Shown: piece after piece, positions 16,716-25,944 of the stretch
Layout of the letters: every line of letters begins with the position of its first letter
Position numbering within the stretch: position 1 is the stretch's first letter
From: Bacteroidota bacterium
GTDB lineage: Bacteria > Bacteroidota > Bacteroidia > Chitinophagales > Chitinophagaceae
NCBI GenBank assembly: GCA_023386555.1
Contig: JAEWJK010000004.1
Span: forward strand, 124,001 to 188,000
DNA: 64,000 nucleotides
Direction: 5' to 3'
The notes under the pieces: generated by a model
What the model was told of the DNA's origin: nothing
Database searches by the model: none
The model's input: the letters and a program-made list of their open reading frames with translations, nothing else
Program-made: the position numbers and the translations under genes

Positions 16716-18878
16716 ATGACTAAAATTTTGCAGTATATGATGAGCAAAAAAGGTTTACCGATTGTTGGTATATTGTTGATCTGCGGTTTATTCTTCGCCT
16801 TTAAATCAAATGGCGGAGATGGCAATGATACTAACACGCCGGCAAAACAGGAAAAGATATTAAGATCAGTAGCTACCCTTCTTAAAGAAAAACACTACAG
16901 TCCTAAAAATATAAATGACGCTTTTTCTAAAGCATTATTTAAACAATATCTATCAGACCTGGATCCGGAGAAAAATATTTTCACACAAGCCGATATCAAC
17001 TCATTGAAGAAATACGAAACAACAATTGATGATGAGATCAACGGCGGTAAAACAGAATTCTTCTCAGCTGTTAATGCGTTATACGAGAAAAGGCTTCCTG
17101 AAGTGATGTCTTTGTACAAAGAGATACTTACTCAGCCATTTGATTTTACCGTTAATGAAAAGGTTCAGTTCGATCAGGATAAATTAAAGTTCCCTGCTAA
17201 TGAAGCTGACAGAAAAGATACCTGGAGAAAGCGTTTGAAATATCTTACACTTGAACGTTACTCTGATTTGCTCGATCAACGTGAAACCAACAAAGGCAAA
17301 GATTCTTTTGTTGTTAAAACAGATGTTGAACTGGAAAAAGATGCAAGAAACAGGGTAATGAAAGTGATGGACAGAAACTTTGAGAGAATCAAAGCAAGAT
17401 TTACTGAAGACGAAAGATTTAATCTTTATATCAATGCCATGTCGGAAATGATGGATCACAATACATCTTATTTCCCTCCGGTTGAAAAAAGAGCATTTGA
17501 GGAGCAGATGAGTGGTAAATTCTTTGGTATCGGTGCTCAGCTAAGTGAAGATGAAAGTTCAATAAAAGTTGTAAGCCTTGTAACAGGTACTCCAGCCTGG
17601 AAAAGCGGCGAAATACAAATAAATGATGTTATTCTTAAAGTGGCTCAAGCTACAGGAGAACCTGTGGATGTTGCTGGTTTTGCTGTACAGGATGCTGTGA
17701 AATTAATACGTGGAGCTAAAGGAACTGAAGTAAAACTTACCATAAGAAAAAGTGATGGCAGCGTAAAAGTTGTTTCATTAATCAGGGATGAAATTATTCA
17801 GGATGAAACTTATGCAAGAAGCGCTATTGTTATGCAAAATGGCAATAAGATAGGTTACATATATCTCCCTGAATTCTATGCTGATTTTGAAAAACCTGAT
17901 GGTAAAAGATGTTCCATGGATGTGGCTGCTGAAGTAATCAAATTAAAAGCAGAAGGTGTTGATGGAATTATTGTTGATCTTAGAAATAACGGTGGTGGCT
18001 ATCTATATGAAGCAGTTGATATTGTGGGCTTATTCATTAAAGATGGACCGGTTGTACAGGTAAGAGACAGGGATGGAAAAAGTTCGGTGATTGAAGATAA
18101 AAATCAAACCGTTTTATATGATGGTCCATTAACCGTAATGGTAAATGAATTAAGTGCATCTGCCTCAGAGATTTTTGCAGCAGCTATACAGGATTATAAA
18201 AGAGGTTTGGTGATCGGTAGTAATTCCACGTATGGTAAAGGAACTGTACAAAGAGTTATTCCTTTTGGCAGACCAATAGATTTTATGACCGGTACCACTG
18301 ATCTTGGTGCATTGAAACTTACACTTCAAAAGTACTATCGTGTAAATGGTGGTTCGGTACAGGCAAAAGGTATAATACCTGATGTGGTGTTGCCGGATGT
18401 TTATCAATTTTTAAAGATTCGTGAAAGAGATAATAAAAATGCGATGCCTTGGGATGAAATTAAGCAGTCGGATTATCAGCCATGGACTTCAGGTATCGAT
18501 TATGAAGCCGTGAAAAGAGCAGCAGCAGCTAGAGTAAACGCTAATCCTGTGTTTACCAACATTCATAAAAATGCAGAATGGTTAAGTAAAAATGCAGACA
18601 GAGAATATGATCTTAATATCACAAAACACAAAGAAAAGCAGAAGTTAATTCGTAATACGGTAAAGGCGAATGATAGTCTTACTAAGCTGAGTAATGAGTT
18701 AGAGATTGCTTCTTTGAAAGCTGATCAGAAAAAGTTTTTTGATAATGAAGATAAGAACAAAGGAGAACGTTACCAGCAATGGTTGAAGGCATTAAAAACT
18801 GATATTTATATTGATGAAGCTGCAAGGGTAATGAGTGATATGATCAATTCGCAAAAAGGCCTGGCTTTAAATAAATAA
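16716..18878 (+). CDS. Carboxy-terminal processing protease (S41, Tsp/Prc type)
   Basis: 720 residues from the ATG at 16716; the in-frame TTG at 16707 lies in the predicted -7 element. An N-terminal membrane anchor (LPIVGILLICGLFFAF) is followed by the Tsp N-terminal helical domain (about 40-240), a PDZ domain (about 250-340, IGAQLSEDESSIKVVSL), the S41 protease core (about 370-560) and a charged helical C-terminal domain. The Ser/Lys dyad is S482 in ELSASASE and K508 in STYGKGTVQ. Such enzymes degrade periplasmic proteins from the C terminus. Length fits the Tsp subfamily, not the shorter CtpA. Confidence 0.92.
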   Translation: MTKILQYMMSKKGLPIVGILLICGLFFAFKSNGGDGNDTNTPAKQEKILRSVATLLKEKHYSPKNINDAFSKALFKQYLSDLDPEKNIFTQADINSLKKYETTIDDEINGGKTEFFSAVNALYEKRLPEVMSLYKEILTQPFDFTVNEKVQFDQDKLKFPANEADRKDTWRKRLKYLTLERYSDLLDQRETNKGKDSFVVKTDVELEKDARNRVMKVMDRNFERIKARFTEDERFNLYINAMSEMMDHNTSYFPPVEKRAFEEQMSGKFFGIGAQLSEDESSIKVVSLVTGTPAWKSGEIQINDVILKVAQATGEPVDVAGFAVQDAVKLIRGAKGTEVKLTIRKSDGSVKVVSLIRDEIIQDETYARSAIVMQNGNKIGYIYLPEFYADFEKPDGKRCSMDVAAEVIKLKAEGVDGIIVDLRNNGGGYLYEAVDIVGLFIKDGPVVQVRDRDGKSSVIEDKNQTVLYDGPLTVMVNELSASASEIFAAAIQDYKRGLVIGSNSTYGKGTVQRVIPFGRPIDFMTGTTDLGALKLTLQKYYRVNGGSVQAKGIIPDVVLPDVYQFLKIRERDNKNAMPWDEIKQSDYQPWTSGIDYEAVKRAAAARVNANPVFTNIHKNAEWLSKNADREYDLNITKHKEKQKLIRNTVKANDSLTKLSNELEIASLKADQKKFFDNEDKNKGERYQQWLKALKTDIYIDEAARVMSDMINSQKGLALNK

Positions 18879-18896
18879 AAGACATGTAAAAAGTAA

Positions 18897-18927
18897 GAAG
18901 TGTGCTCAAAAGGCACACTTTCTTGTT
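18897..18927 (+). terminator. Intrinsic terminator
   Basis: An 8-9-bp stem AAGTGTGC / GCACACTT with a 7-nt loop is followed by TCTTGTTT. It separates the protease gene from the UpxY-like gene. Confidence 0.75.
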
Positions 18928-18933
18928 TATAGT

Positions 18934-18941
18934 TACATTTG
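18934..18941 (+). promoter_or_regulatory. Predicted -7 element of the UpxY-like gene
   Basis: TACATTTG matches TAnnTTTG and ends 8 nt before the ATG at 18950. This supports 18950 rather than the upstream in-frame start at 18902, which lies in the terminator. Confidence 0.4.
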
Positions 18942-18949
18942 TAAGAGAT

Positions 18950-19468
18950 ATGGCAACGACGAATAATCCTGGAAAGAAATGGTTCGCTCTATACACTAAA
19001 CCACGATGGGAGAAGAAGATAGATGCTGTCTTAAAACGAAAGGGCATTGAAAGTTGGTGTCCTGTTCAAAAGGTTCAAAGGCAATGGAGCGATAGAAAAA
19101 AAGTTATCGAAGATCCCTTATTTAAGTCTTATGTGTTTGTTCATATTGATGATTCAGAGCGAACTAAAACACTCATGACCGATGGTGTTTTGAATTTTGT
19201 ACACCATCTTGGAAAGCCTGCTATTATTCGTGAAGAAGAAATTGACCTCATACAAAAATATCTGTCTGCTAAAGAGGCGTCAATAAGTATTCATGCCCTG
19301 GAAGGCTTCAATGAAAATGAAAGGATAATTGTTAGTCATGGTATTTTTATGGATAAAGTAGGAACAGTGGTACGTGGGGGAAAGAAAAAAGTATATGTGA
19401 AACTGGAAAGCCTTGGACAGGTAATGATCGTTGAATTTCCTGTTGAATACCTTATTCCGAAAGATTGA
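18950..19468 (+). CDS. UpxY family transcription antiterminator (NusG/RfaH-like)
   Basis: 172 residues. The NGN domain (about 10-105) opens with KKWFALYTKPRWEKKIDAVL and includes the KSYVFVHI strand; a KOW-like domain (about 120-172) includes HGIFMDKVGTVVRGGKKKVYVKL. UpxY proteins travel with RNA polymerase and let it read through long polysaccharide operons, usually from the first gene of the locus. Here the next gene is a CpsB-like phosphatase (start 28 nt downstream), but no glycosyltransferase operon follows. The target operon may be elsewhere. Confidence 0.88.
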   Translation: MATTNNPGKKWFALYTKPRWEKKIDAVLKRKGIESWCPVQKVQRQWSDRKKVIEDPLFKSYVFVHIDDSERTKTLMTDGVLNFVHHLGKPAIIREEEIDLIQKYLSAKEASISIHALEGFNENERIIVSHGIFMDKVGTVVRGGKKKVYVKLESLGQVMIVEFPVEYLIPKD

Positions 19469-19496
19469 TCAAAAAATACAACCCCCGGATCAGTTT

Positions 19497-20237
19497 ATGT
19501 TTAAATCATTTTTTAGCGGAACAAAACCTTTGGGTGATTTTTCTTTCCTCAGCGTAGATATGCATTCTCATCTTTTACCGGGTTTAGATGATGGGTTACA
19601 GGCAATTGATCAAACGATTTCCTTCGTTCAACAGTTGAAAGACATGGGTTACAAGAAATTGATCTGTACACCCCATATCTTTTCAGAGATGTATCCGAAT
19701 TCTCCGGAAACTATTTTACCCAGGCTCGATCTTGTGAGAAATGAAGTTGCCAAAGCCGGAATTGATATAGAAATTGAAGCTGCTGCAGAATATATGGTGG
19801 ATATTGAATTTGAAAAGTTGATAGATTCAGGTAAACAATTGTTGAACTTTGGACAGAAAAATTATATCCTGATTGAAATGTCTTATGTAGCACCATCTCC
19901 GAATGTAGAAAAGATCATTTTCAATCTGCAGATGAAAGGACTTACACCAATTCTGGCACATCCTGAACGATATAATTATTTTCATAACCAGTTAAGCAAA
20001 TACGAACGTCTGATTGAATTGGGCTGTGTATTGCAGGTTAATCTGCTTTCTCTTTCCGGTTTTTATGGAAAAGAAGTGAAAAAAGCCGGTGAATTACTTT
20101 TCAAAAATAAGATGGTCAGTTTTCTGGGTACCGATATGCATCATGAGCGACATATGCTTTTGTTGAAGGAACTCATTAATCAAAAAGATTTTGCATCTAC
20201 AGTTGCTTCGGCAGCGTTGTTAAACAAAACTTTATAA
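19497..20237 (+). CDS. CpsB/YwqE-type tyrosine-protein phosphatase (PHP fold)
   Basis: 246 residues from the ATG at 19497; the frame runs back to 19431 inside the upstream gene. PHP-fold metal ligands are visible: DMHSHLLPGLDDG (residues about 22-34), CTPHIF, the Glu of AAAEYMVD, PILAHPERYNYF, and FLGTDMHHE near the end. In the CpsB/YwqE family this site removes phosphate from tyrosine of capsule-export kinases. It follows the UpxY-like gene, so both probably serve exopolysaccharide control. Confidence 0.88.
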   Translation: MFKSFFSGTKPLGDFSFLSVDMHSHLLPGLDDGLQAIDQTISFVQQLKDMGYKKLICTPHIFSEMYPNSPETILPRLDLVRNEVAKAGIDIEIEAAAEYMVDIEFEKLIDSGKQLLNFGQKNYILIEMSYVAPSPNVEKIIFNLQMKGLTPILAHPERYNYFHNQLSKYERLIELGCVLQVNLLSLSGFYGKEVKKAGELLFKNKMVSFLGTDMHHERHMLLLKELINQKDFASTVASAALLNKTL

Positions 20238-20273
20238 CTGATCTATATTAGTTAGTTCTAATAACTTCTCATC

Positions 20274-20281
20274 TATTTTTG
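20274..20281 (+). promoter_or_regulatory. Predicted promoter of the UbiD-family gene
   Basis: TATTTTTG matches TAnnTTTG. A TTAG sits 18 nt upstream, a weak -33 element. The start codon of the downstream gene is 16 nt away. Confidence 0.4.
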
Positions 20282-20297
20282 TATATAAATCCATGGT

Positions 20298-22220
20298 ATG
20301 GCATATAAAAATCAACAGGAGTTTATCCAGTTGTTAGAAAAGACAGGTGAATTGATCAGAATAAAAGAATATGTTGATCCCAATCTTGAGATAGCTGAAA
20401 TAACAGATCGGATAAGTAAAACACATGGTGGTGGAAAAGCTTTACTGTTTGAAAATACAGGTTACAATTTTCCGGTATTGATGAATGCTTATGGCAGTGA
20501 AAAAAGAATGTGCATGGCACTTGGTGTACAAAAACTAGATGACGTTGCCCACGAAATAGAACATCTTTTCAAGCTACTTGCATCTCCTAAAGAAAACATC
20601 ATTGATAAATTAAAGATGCTTCCAAAACTCGGTCAGTTTGCTTCGTGGATGCCGAAGGTAAAAAGTGGAAGGGGGGACTGCCAACAGGTGATCATGGAAA
20701 ATCCTGACATCACTAAATTACCTGTTATAAAATGCTGGCCTAAGGATGGTGGCCCATTTGTAACACTTCCCGTCATTCATACAAAAGACCCGAATACAAA
20801 TACTCGGAATGTAGGTATGTATCGTATGCAGGTTTTTGAGCCTACACTCACCGGTATGCATTGGCATAAACACAAAGTGTCTGCAAGACATTTTAATGAA
20901 TATAAAAAACTAAATAAACGAATGCCTGTTGCTGTTGCATTAGGTGGAGATCCGGTATATGCATATTCTGCTACAGCACCGTTGCCTGACAATGTTGATG
21001 AATATATGTTGGCGGGCTTCCTTCGCAAGAAGAAAGTTGAATTAGTTCGTTGTATTTCTCAACCGGAAATTGAGGTACCGGCTGATGCTGATTTTGTTAT
21101 TGAAGGTTATGTTGATCCTCATGAAGAAATGATCTGGGAAGGACCTTTCGGAGATCATACAGGTTATTATTCATTGCCTGATTGGTATCCAAGATTTCAT
21201 ATCACTGCCATTACACATAAGAAAAATGCAGTGTATCCTGCAACAATTGTTGGTATTCCACCACAGGAAGATGCATGGCTTATCAAGGCTTCTGAAAGAA
21301 TATTTCTTGCACCAATGAAAATGACCATGGTGCCTGAGATCGTTGACATGGATATGCCTGTTGAAGGTGTGGCACATAATCTTGTGATTGCACAGATAAA
21401 CAAATCATTTGCCGGTCAGGGACAGAAAGTAATGAATGCTATGTGGGGTGCAGGCCAGATGATGTTCAATAAAATTTTAGTATTAGCAGATGAACATGTA
21501 AAGATCCAGGACTATGAAGCATTAGCAAAATATGCATTCAGAAATATGGATGTTGTAAATGATATTACCATCAGCACCGGACCAATGGATGTGCTGGATC
21601 ATAGTTGTAATAAACTTGGCTTTGGTGGTAAAATGGCAATTGATGCTACTACCAAATTCAACGAAGAAGTAGATGATGCAAATCATTTAGCTATTCAACC
21701 TGTTAACCTACCACAGAATTTTGCAGAACGGTTTAGTAGCGTACATAAGATCAATGAGTCTTTATTATCGAAGAATATTCCATGTCTTATTGTGTCGGTT
21801 AAGAAAGAAAAAACTGGTCATATAAGGGAATTGCACGAACAAATCTGCGCTTCACCTGAAATAGAAGGCATCAAGATGATCTTATATGTAGAACATACAG
21901 TTGATGCAGATGATCTTGGTGTTGCACTCTGGAGGCTTTGTAATAATATGGATCCTAAACGAGATTCAATGCTTGTTCAACGACCATCGTTCAAAGAACC
22001 GGGCAAAACATTTAGTTGCCTTGGTTTAGATGGAACCATCAAAACAAAACAGTTAGATAACTTTCAGAGAGACTGGCCAAATATTATTGTTGCAGATGAT
22101 ATAACCATAAAAGCAGTTGATGAAAAATGGGAGAAGTTTGGTTTAGGTGAATTCATTCCTTCACCATCCCTGAAGTTTAAAGGTCAGATGTACGGAGAAG
22201 AAGCAGTAGTTTCCCTGTAA
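20298..22220 (+). CDS. UbiD family decarboxylase
   Basis: 640 residues, longer than E. coli UbiD (about 500). It opens with the family signature NQQEFIQLLEKTGELIRIKE and shows the prenylated-FMN domain pattern (VIKCWPKDGGPFVTLPVIHTKDP, NVGMYRMQV, MHWHKHKVSARHF) and the conserved EGPFGDHTGYY segment with its catalytic-region Glu. UbiD enzymes are prFMN-dependent and decarboxylate aromatic or enoic acids; homologues of this long type are often annotated as menaquinone-pathway decarboxylases. No other quinone genes are nearby, so the substrate is left open. Confidence 0.88.
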   Translation: MAYKNQQEFIQLLEKTGELIRIKEYVDPNLEIAEITDRISKTHGGGKALLFENTGYNFPVLMNAYGSEKRMCMALGVQKLDDVAHEIEHLFKLLASPKENIIDKLKMLPKLGQFASWMPKVKSGRGDCQQVIMENPDITKLPVIKCWPKDGGPFVTLPVIHTKDPNTNTRNVGMYRMQVFEPTLTGMHWHKHKVSARHFNEYKKLNKRMPVAVALGGDPVYAYSATAPLPDNVDEYMLAGFLRKKKVELVRCISQPEIEVPADADFVIEGYVDPHEEMIWEGPFGDHTGYYSLPDWYPRFHITAITHKKNAVYPATIVGIPPQEDAWLIKASERIFLAPMKMTMVPEIVDMDMPVEGVAHNLVIAQINKSFAGQGQKVMNAMWGAGQMMFNKILVLADEHVKIQDYEALAKYAFRNMDVVNDITISTGPMDVLDHSCNKLGFGGKMAIDATTKFNEEVDDANHLAIQPVNLPQNFAERFSSVHKINESLLSKNIPCLIVSVKKEKTGHIRELHEQICASPEIEGIKMILYVEHTVDADDLGVALWRLCNNMDPKRDSMLVQRPSFKEPGKTFSCLGLDGTIKTKQLDNFQRDWPNIIVADDITIKAVDEKWEKFGLGEFIPSPSLKFKGQMYGEEAVVSL

Positions 22221-22244
22221 ATAATTATAACGTTAACTGATAAT

Positions 22245-22281
22245 CGAATACACTATTTAATTATAGTGTATTCGTGTTTTT
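22245..22281 (+). terminator. Intrinsic terminator after UbiD-family gene
   Basis: A perfect 12-bp stem CGAATACACTAT / ATAGTGTATTCG with a 6-nt loop is followed by TGTTTTT. Confidence 0.88.
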
Positions 22282-22302
22282 ATGAATACGTCACCAAAAA
22301 AG

Positions 22303-22332
22303 AAAGGAGTCCTAGAAATAGGACCCCCTTTT
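22303..22332. other. Second hairpin with GAAA tetraloop in the ubiD-ndk gap
   Basis: GTCCTA / TAGGAC forms a 6-bp stem closed by GAAA, a GNRA-type loop, and extends outward through AAAGG / CCTTT with small mismatches. On the minus strand it is followed by T-rich sequence, so it could be a distal terminator. The rest of the 302-bp gap (22221-22522) holds the two flanking terminators and no gene that I can see. Confidence 0.45.
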
Positions 22333-22464
22333 CAACCCTAAACCCTTAAAAAACAGTTTAAATATCGAAAAAATAATGCCAACAACATAATTAAATTTTT
22401 TTTCTGACGAGAATGTGACAGGATTTGATGAAAACAGTCAACTCATCCAAAACTTCAATCAGTC

Positions 22465-22501
22465 AAAGAAAAAAAATCCTGCCATCGTTTCAGCAGGATT
22501 T
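22465..22501 (-). terminator. Intrinsic terminator of ndk
   Basis: On the minus strand, stem AAATCCTGC / GCAGGATTT with a 10-nt loop, followed by a T run. It starts about 20 nt after the ndk stop codon. Confidence 0.88.
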
Positions 22502-22522
22502 CCAAAATTATAAAGGCATTAT

Positions 22523-22939
22523 TTAAAATCTTTCCAGCTTCGAAAAAAAGAAATCTCCTTCAATCACTGCATTGTCATCGCTATCACTTCCATGAACTGC
22601 ATTTTCCCCAACAGACGATGCAAAATTTTTGCGAATAGTTCCTTCTTCAGCCTGTGCAGGATTTGTTGCACCAATTAGCTTTCTAAAATCTGCCACTGCA
22701 TTTTCTTTCTCAAGTATAGCTGCTACAATAGGTCCGCTACTCATAAAATCAACCAACTCTCCATAAAAAGGTCTCTCTTTATGCACTGCATAAAATTCAC
22801 CAGCTTGCTCTTTAGTCAATCTCGTCCATTTCATAGCCTTAACACTAAAGCCTGCTTTAATTATCTGGTCTAAAATAGCACCTGAATAACCTTTAGAGGT
22901 AGCGTCAGGTTTAATCATTGTAAAAGTTCTATTGCTCAT
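22523..22939 (-). CDS. ndk: Nucleoside diphosphate kinase
   Basis: 138 residues, normal length. It transfers the gamma phosphate of ATP to NDPs and dNDPs through a phosphohistidine. Motifs include TFTMIKPDAT at the N terminus, the Arg-containing ATGRxxP-like stretch read here as LIGATNPAQAEEGTIR, and the active-site His116 in NAVHGSDS. A predicted -7 element TAATTTTG (minus strand, 22959-22966) lies 20 nt upstream of the ATG. Cytoplasmic, monocistronic with its own terminator. Confidence 0.95.
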   Translation of the reverse strand: MSNRTFTMIKPDATSKGYSGAILDQIIKAGFSVKAMKWTRLTKEQAGEFYAVHKERPFYGELVDFMSSGPIVAAILEKENAVADFRKLIGATNPAQAEEGTIRKNFASSVGENAVHGSDSDDNAVIEGDFFFSKLERF

Positions 22940-22999
22940 AATTCTAAAATTGTGGCCGCAAAATTAAGGTTTGGGCTGTTACTCAGAATAATTTTTATG

Positions 23000-23049
23000 A
23001 TGTCAGCTGTATAACGCTCTTCATCGTTCCTTGCGTCGCACTCTTGTAC
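23000..23049 (-). repeat. Interspersed repeat copy C
   Basis: Minus-strand GTACAAGAGTGCGACGCAAG with the palindrome GCGACGC at 23033-23039, then AACGATGAAG and the right end CAGCTGACAT. It lies in the divergent gap between ndk and nrnA. Confidence 0.78.
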
Positions 23050-23123
23050 TGATGAAATTCTATGCAACAGTCTGATCAATTTATTTGCTTTCCTGCTCCT
23101 AAAACTGCATTTTTGCCAACTTT

Positions 23124-24131
23124 ATGCAGCCAATCCAGGAATTTTTCCCTCAACTTTCATCGCCAAAGAATATCGTCATCACCATGCACCAAAAGCCTGA
23201 TGGAGATGCAATGGGTTCCACTTTAGGATTGTATCATTTTCTTATTCAACTTGGCCATAAAGTAACCGTGATCTCTCCAACAAACTGGGCGTCATTTCTT
23301 AATTGGATGCCTGGCTGCAAGCAGGTAGTAGATTTCGATTTCAGCAGGGAAAAGGCATTATCAATTCTAAAAGAAACAGAAGTTCTTTTTTGCCTCGATT
23401 TCAATATTCTTCATCGTACAAAGAATATGGAGAAAGTGCTTACGGAATTGAAATGTATTAAAATCCTTGTTGATCATCACCAACAACCACAGGAAGAAGC
23501 TTTTGATTATGGTGTTAGTGATACTTCAAAAAGTTCTACCTGCGAAATGGTGTACGATTTTATTGTTGCCTCAGGACATTCAGATAAGATCAACACAGAT
23601 GTAGCCGAATGTTTGTACACCGGAATCATGACTGACACCGGCTCATTTCGTTTCCCGGCCACTTCAGCTTCGGTGCATAGAGTAGTGGCTCATTTAAAAG
23701 AATCAGGTTTGCAACATGCAAAAGTTCATGAGAATATATATGATAGCTTCCTTGAGAATCGTTTAAGATTCATCGGCCATGCTTTACTGAATAGGATGGA
23801 AGTTTTTTATGAGTACAACACAACGTTGATGTACATTTCCAGGAACGATCTCCTAAAGTTCGATATCAAAACAGGTGATACTGAAGGATTGGTAAATCAC
23901 TTACTGAGTATCGAAGGAATTCGTTTTGGTGCTTTGGTTATAGATCGTGATGAAGAAAGAAAATGGAGTTTTAGAAGCAAAGGCAACTTTGATGTAAATA
24001 CCTTTGCTCGTAAGCATTTTGAAGGTGGAGGACATTTCAATGCTGCAGGTGGTAGAAGTTCAGACACATTAGATCATGCAATACAAAAGTTTAAACAAGT
24101 TTTAAAAGAATATAAAGATCAACTTCAATAA
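23124..24131 (+). CDS. nrnA: DHH-family bifunctional oligoribonuclease/PAP phosphatase NrnA
   Basis: 335 residues. The DHH domain starts MHQKPDGDAMGS (H22, D26, D28, Mn ligands), has the FCLDF segment and the name-giving VDHH at about residue 117, and TGIMTDTGSFRFP. The DHHA1 domain ends with FEGGGHFNAAGGR. NrnA degrades 2-5 nt RNA fragments and removes the 3' phosphate from pAp. The stop codon is 2 nt before the FKBP gene, so the two are one operon. Confidence 0.92.
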   Translation: MQPIQEFFPQLSSPKNIVITMHQKPDGDAMGSTLGLYHFLIQLGHKVTVISPTNWASFLNWMPGCKQVVDFDFSREKALSILKETEVLFCLDFNILHRTKNMEKVLTELKCIKILVDHHQQPQEEAFDYGVSDTSKSSTCEMVYDFIVASGHSDKINTDVAECLYTGIMTDTGSFRFPATSASVHRVVAHLKESGLQHAKVHENIYDSFLENRLRFIGHALLNRMEVFYEYNTTLMYISRNDLLKFDIKTGDTEGLVNHLLSIEGIRFGALVIDRDEERKWSFRSKGNFDVNTFARKHFEGGGHFNAAGGRSSDTLDHAIQKFKQVLKEYKDQLQ

Positions 24132-24133
24132 CA

Positions 24134-25072
24134 ATGAGAAATTTATGTATCCTGTTAGCTGGTGCTTTAATGTTTGCCAGCTGTAATACAAGTTATGAGA
24201 AAACAAAATCTGGTCTCCGGTATAAAATATACGAGGGAAAAGGTGGTGCTAAATTAAAAGCTGGTGAGTTTGTAAAATTTAACCAGATCGCTTTGATACC
24301 TGAAAGAGATACAGTGTTATTTACTACTTATGGTAAAATGCCTGGCTATACTAAAATTGATACAGGTGCAATGACTCAATATTCATTTGCAGAAGTATTG
24401 CCAATGATGAAAGTAGGAGATAGTGCCATCATCATTTTTAGTGTTGACTCACTTAAGAATCGTGGTATGATCAGGGATTACGATAATGCTTTTCGTAAAG
24501 GTGGACAGATCACTTTCCGTTTGAAAGTTCTGAAGAACTACGCTACTGAAAAAGAGGTGCAGGACGACTATCAGAAAGATATGATGGCCGAGCAGGAGAG
24601 AATGAGAAAAGAGTCAGAAGTTGCCAGCAAAGAGGAGATCAAAATCCTGGACGAATACATTAAAAAGAATAATATCAAAGCGACAAAAACTCCATCAGGA
24701 GCCTATGTTGAAATACAGCAACAAGGTACCGGAAAAACAGGAGATACAAGTGCAGTTGCAGATGTTATTTATACTGGTAAGTTATTAAAAGATGGTACAC
24801 CTTTCGATAGCAACGTTAGAAATGGACAACCTTTGCAAGTACCATTAGGAAATGGTGGAATGATCAAAGGATTTGAAGAAGGTCTTATGTATTTTGGTAT
24901 AGGTGGAAAAGGAAGAATATTTATTCCTTCTTTCCTGGCATATGGTACTCAAGGTTCACCTCCTGTTATTCCACCAAATGCAACGATATTCTTTGAAATT
25001 GAAATCAAAGACATAAAACCAAAATCGGCTATGCAGCCACAACATCATCCTAATGACGGACATGGTCATTAA
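24134..25072 (+). CDS. FKBP-type peptidyl-prolyl isomerase, lipoprotein
   Basis: 312 residues. The lipobox is ALMFASC (C16). There are two FKBP-like units: an N-terminal one (about 22-135, SGLRYKIYEGKGGAKLKAGEFV) that lacks the conserved aromatic pocket, and a canonical C-terminal one (about 185-300) with DVIYTGKLLKDGTPFDSN, GMIKGFEEGL and IPSFLAYG. A Met/Lys/Glu-rich helix links them. The C-terminal His-rich tail HHPNDGHGH is odd and may bind metal. It should speed proline isomerisation in protein folding in the periplasm. Confidence 0.9.
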   Translation: MRNLCILLAGALMFASCNTSYEKTKSGLRYKIYEGKGGAKLKAGEFVKFNQIALIPERDTVLFTTYGKMPGYTKIDTGAMTQYSFAEVLPMMKVGDSAIIIFSVDSLKNRGMIRDYDNAFRKGGQITFRLKVLKNYATEKEVQDDYQKDMMAEQERMRKESEVASKEEIKILDEYIKKNNIKATKTPSGAYVEIQQQGTGKTGDTSAVADVIYTGKLLKDGTPFDSNVRNGQPLQVPLGNGGMIKGFEEGLMYFGIGGKGRIFIPSFLAYGTQGSPPVIPPNATIFFEIEIKDIKPKSAMQPQHHPNDGHGH

Positions 25073-25896
25073 GCTGATTGATAAGCACAAACCAGTTTTA
25101 CTGCTTCAACAGCTTCTTTTACATCATGTACTCTTAGGATATTTGCTCCATTGAGTAAAGTGATTGTATGAAGAACAGTTGTTCCATTTAGTGCTTCATC
25201 TGCTGATATATTTAAAGTCTTATAAATCGTAGACTTCCTTGAAAGGCCGACCAAAATTGGCCTTTCAAGCATTTTATATATACTCAGTTGTTGAAGTAAT
25301 TGAAAATTCTGGCTGATGTTTTTAGCAAAACCAAATCCCGGATCAATGATCACATCATGAATATTATGCTTTTTGCATTGATCAATCTTGTTGATAAAAT
25401 GATCTAACACTTCTTTACTTACATTTTTATAGTTTGCTAACTGCTGCATGTTTTCAGGAGAACCTTTGGTATGCATGCAAACGAAAGGAACTTTCTGAGC
25501 AGCTAAAGTATCAATCATCTTTGTATCTAAATCTCCACCGCTGATATCATTTACGATCGAAGCTCCTGCAGCTACTGCTTCTTTCGCAACAAGAGAATGG
25601 TAGGTATCAATTGAAATAAAAGCTTCAGGAAAATGCTTTTTGATCAACTCTATCGCAGGCAAAACTCTTTTCAACTCTTCATCGGCACCAATCTGTTCAC
25701 TGCCTGGCCTTGTACTTTGTCCGCCAATGTCCAATATCGTTGCTCCATCATGTAGCATTTGTTCAGCTTTTTTCAGGATGTCATTTTCTGTTACACGACT
25801 TCCGCTGAAAAAAGAATCAGGTGTAACATTCAAAATTCCCATCACCACAGGCTTTTCAATCACCAATAATCTTCCTTTACAATTCAAAGTGAACAT
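25069..25896 (-). CDS. folP: Dihydropteroate synthase
   Basis: 275 residues. It joins p-aminobenzoate to 6-hydroxymethyl-dihydropterin diphosphate in folate synthesis. Signatures are MGILNVTPDSFFSG (about 19-32), ATILDIGGQSTRPGS (about 54-68), ISIDTYHS, VNDISGG, and VIIDPGFGFAKN with the Lys of the pterin site; GLSRKSTIYK follows. Converges on and overlaps the FKBP gene by 4 nt at the 3' ends. The divergent neighbour is the DUF1599 gene. Confidence 0.95.
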   Translation of the reverse strand: MFTLNCKGRLLVIEKPVVMGILNVTPDSFFSGSRVTENDILKKAEQMLHDGATILDIGGQSTRPGSEQIGADEELKRVLPAIELIKKHFPEAFISIDTYHSLVAKEAVAAGASIVNDISGGDLDTKMIDTLAAQKVPFVCMHTKGSPENMQQLANYKNVSKEVLDHFINKIDQCKKHNIHDVIIDPGFGFAKNISQNFQLLQQLSIYKMLERPILVGLSRKSTIYKTLNISADEALNGTTVLHTITLLNGANILRVHDVKEAVEAVKLVCAYQSA

Positions 25897-25944
25897 GAAT
25901 CAGTTTCATTTATCTTGCATAATTAATAAATTGAGCTGATTTAG

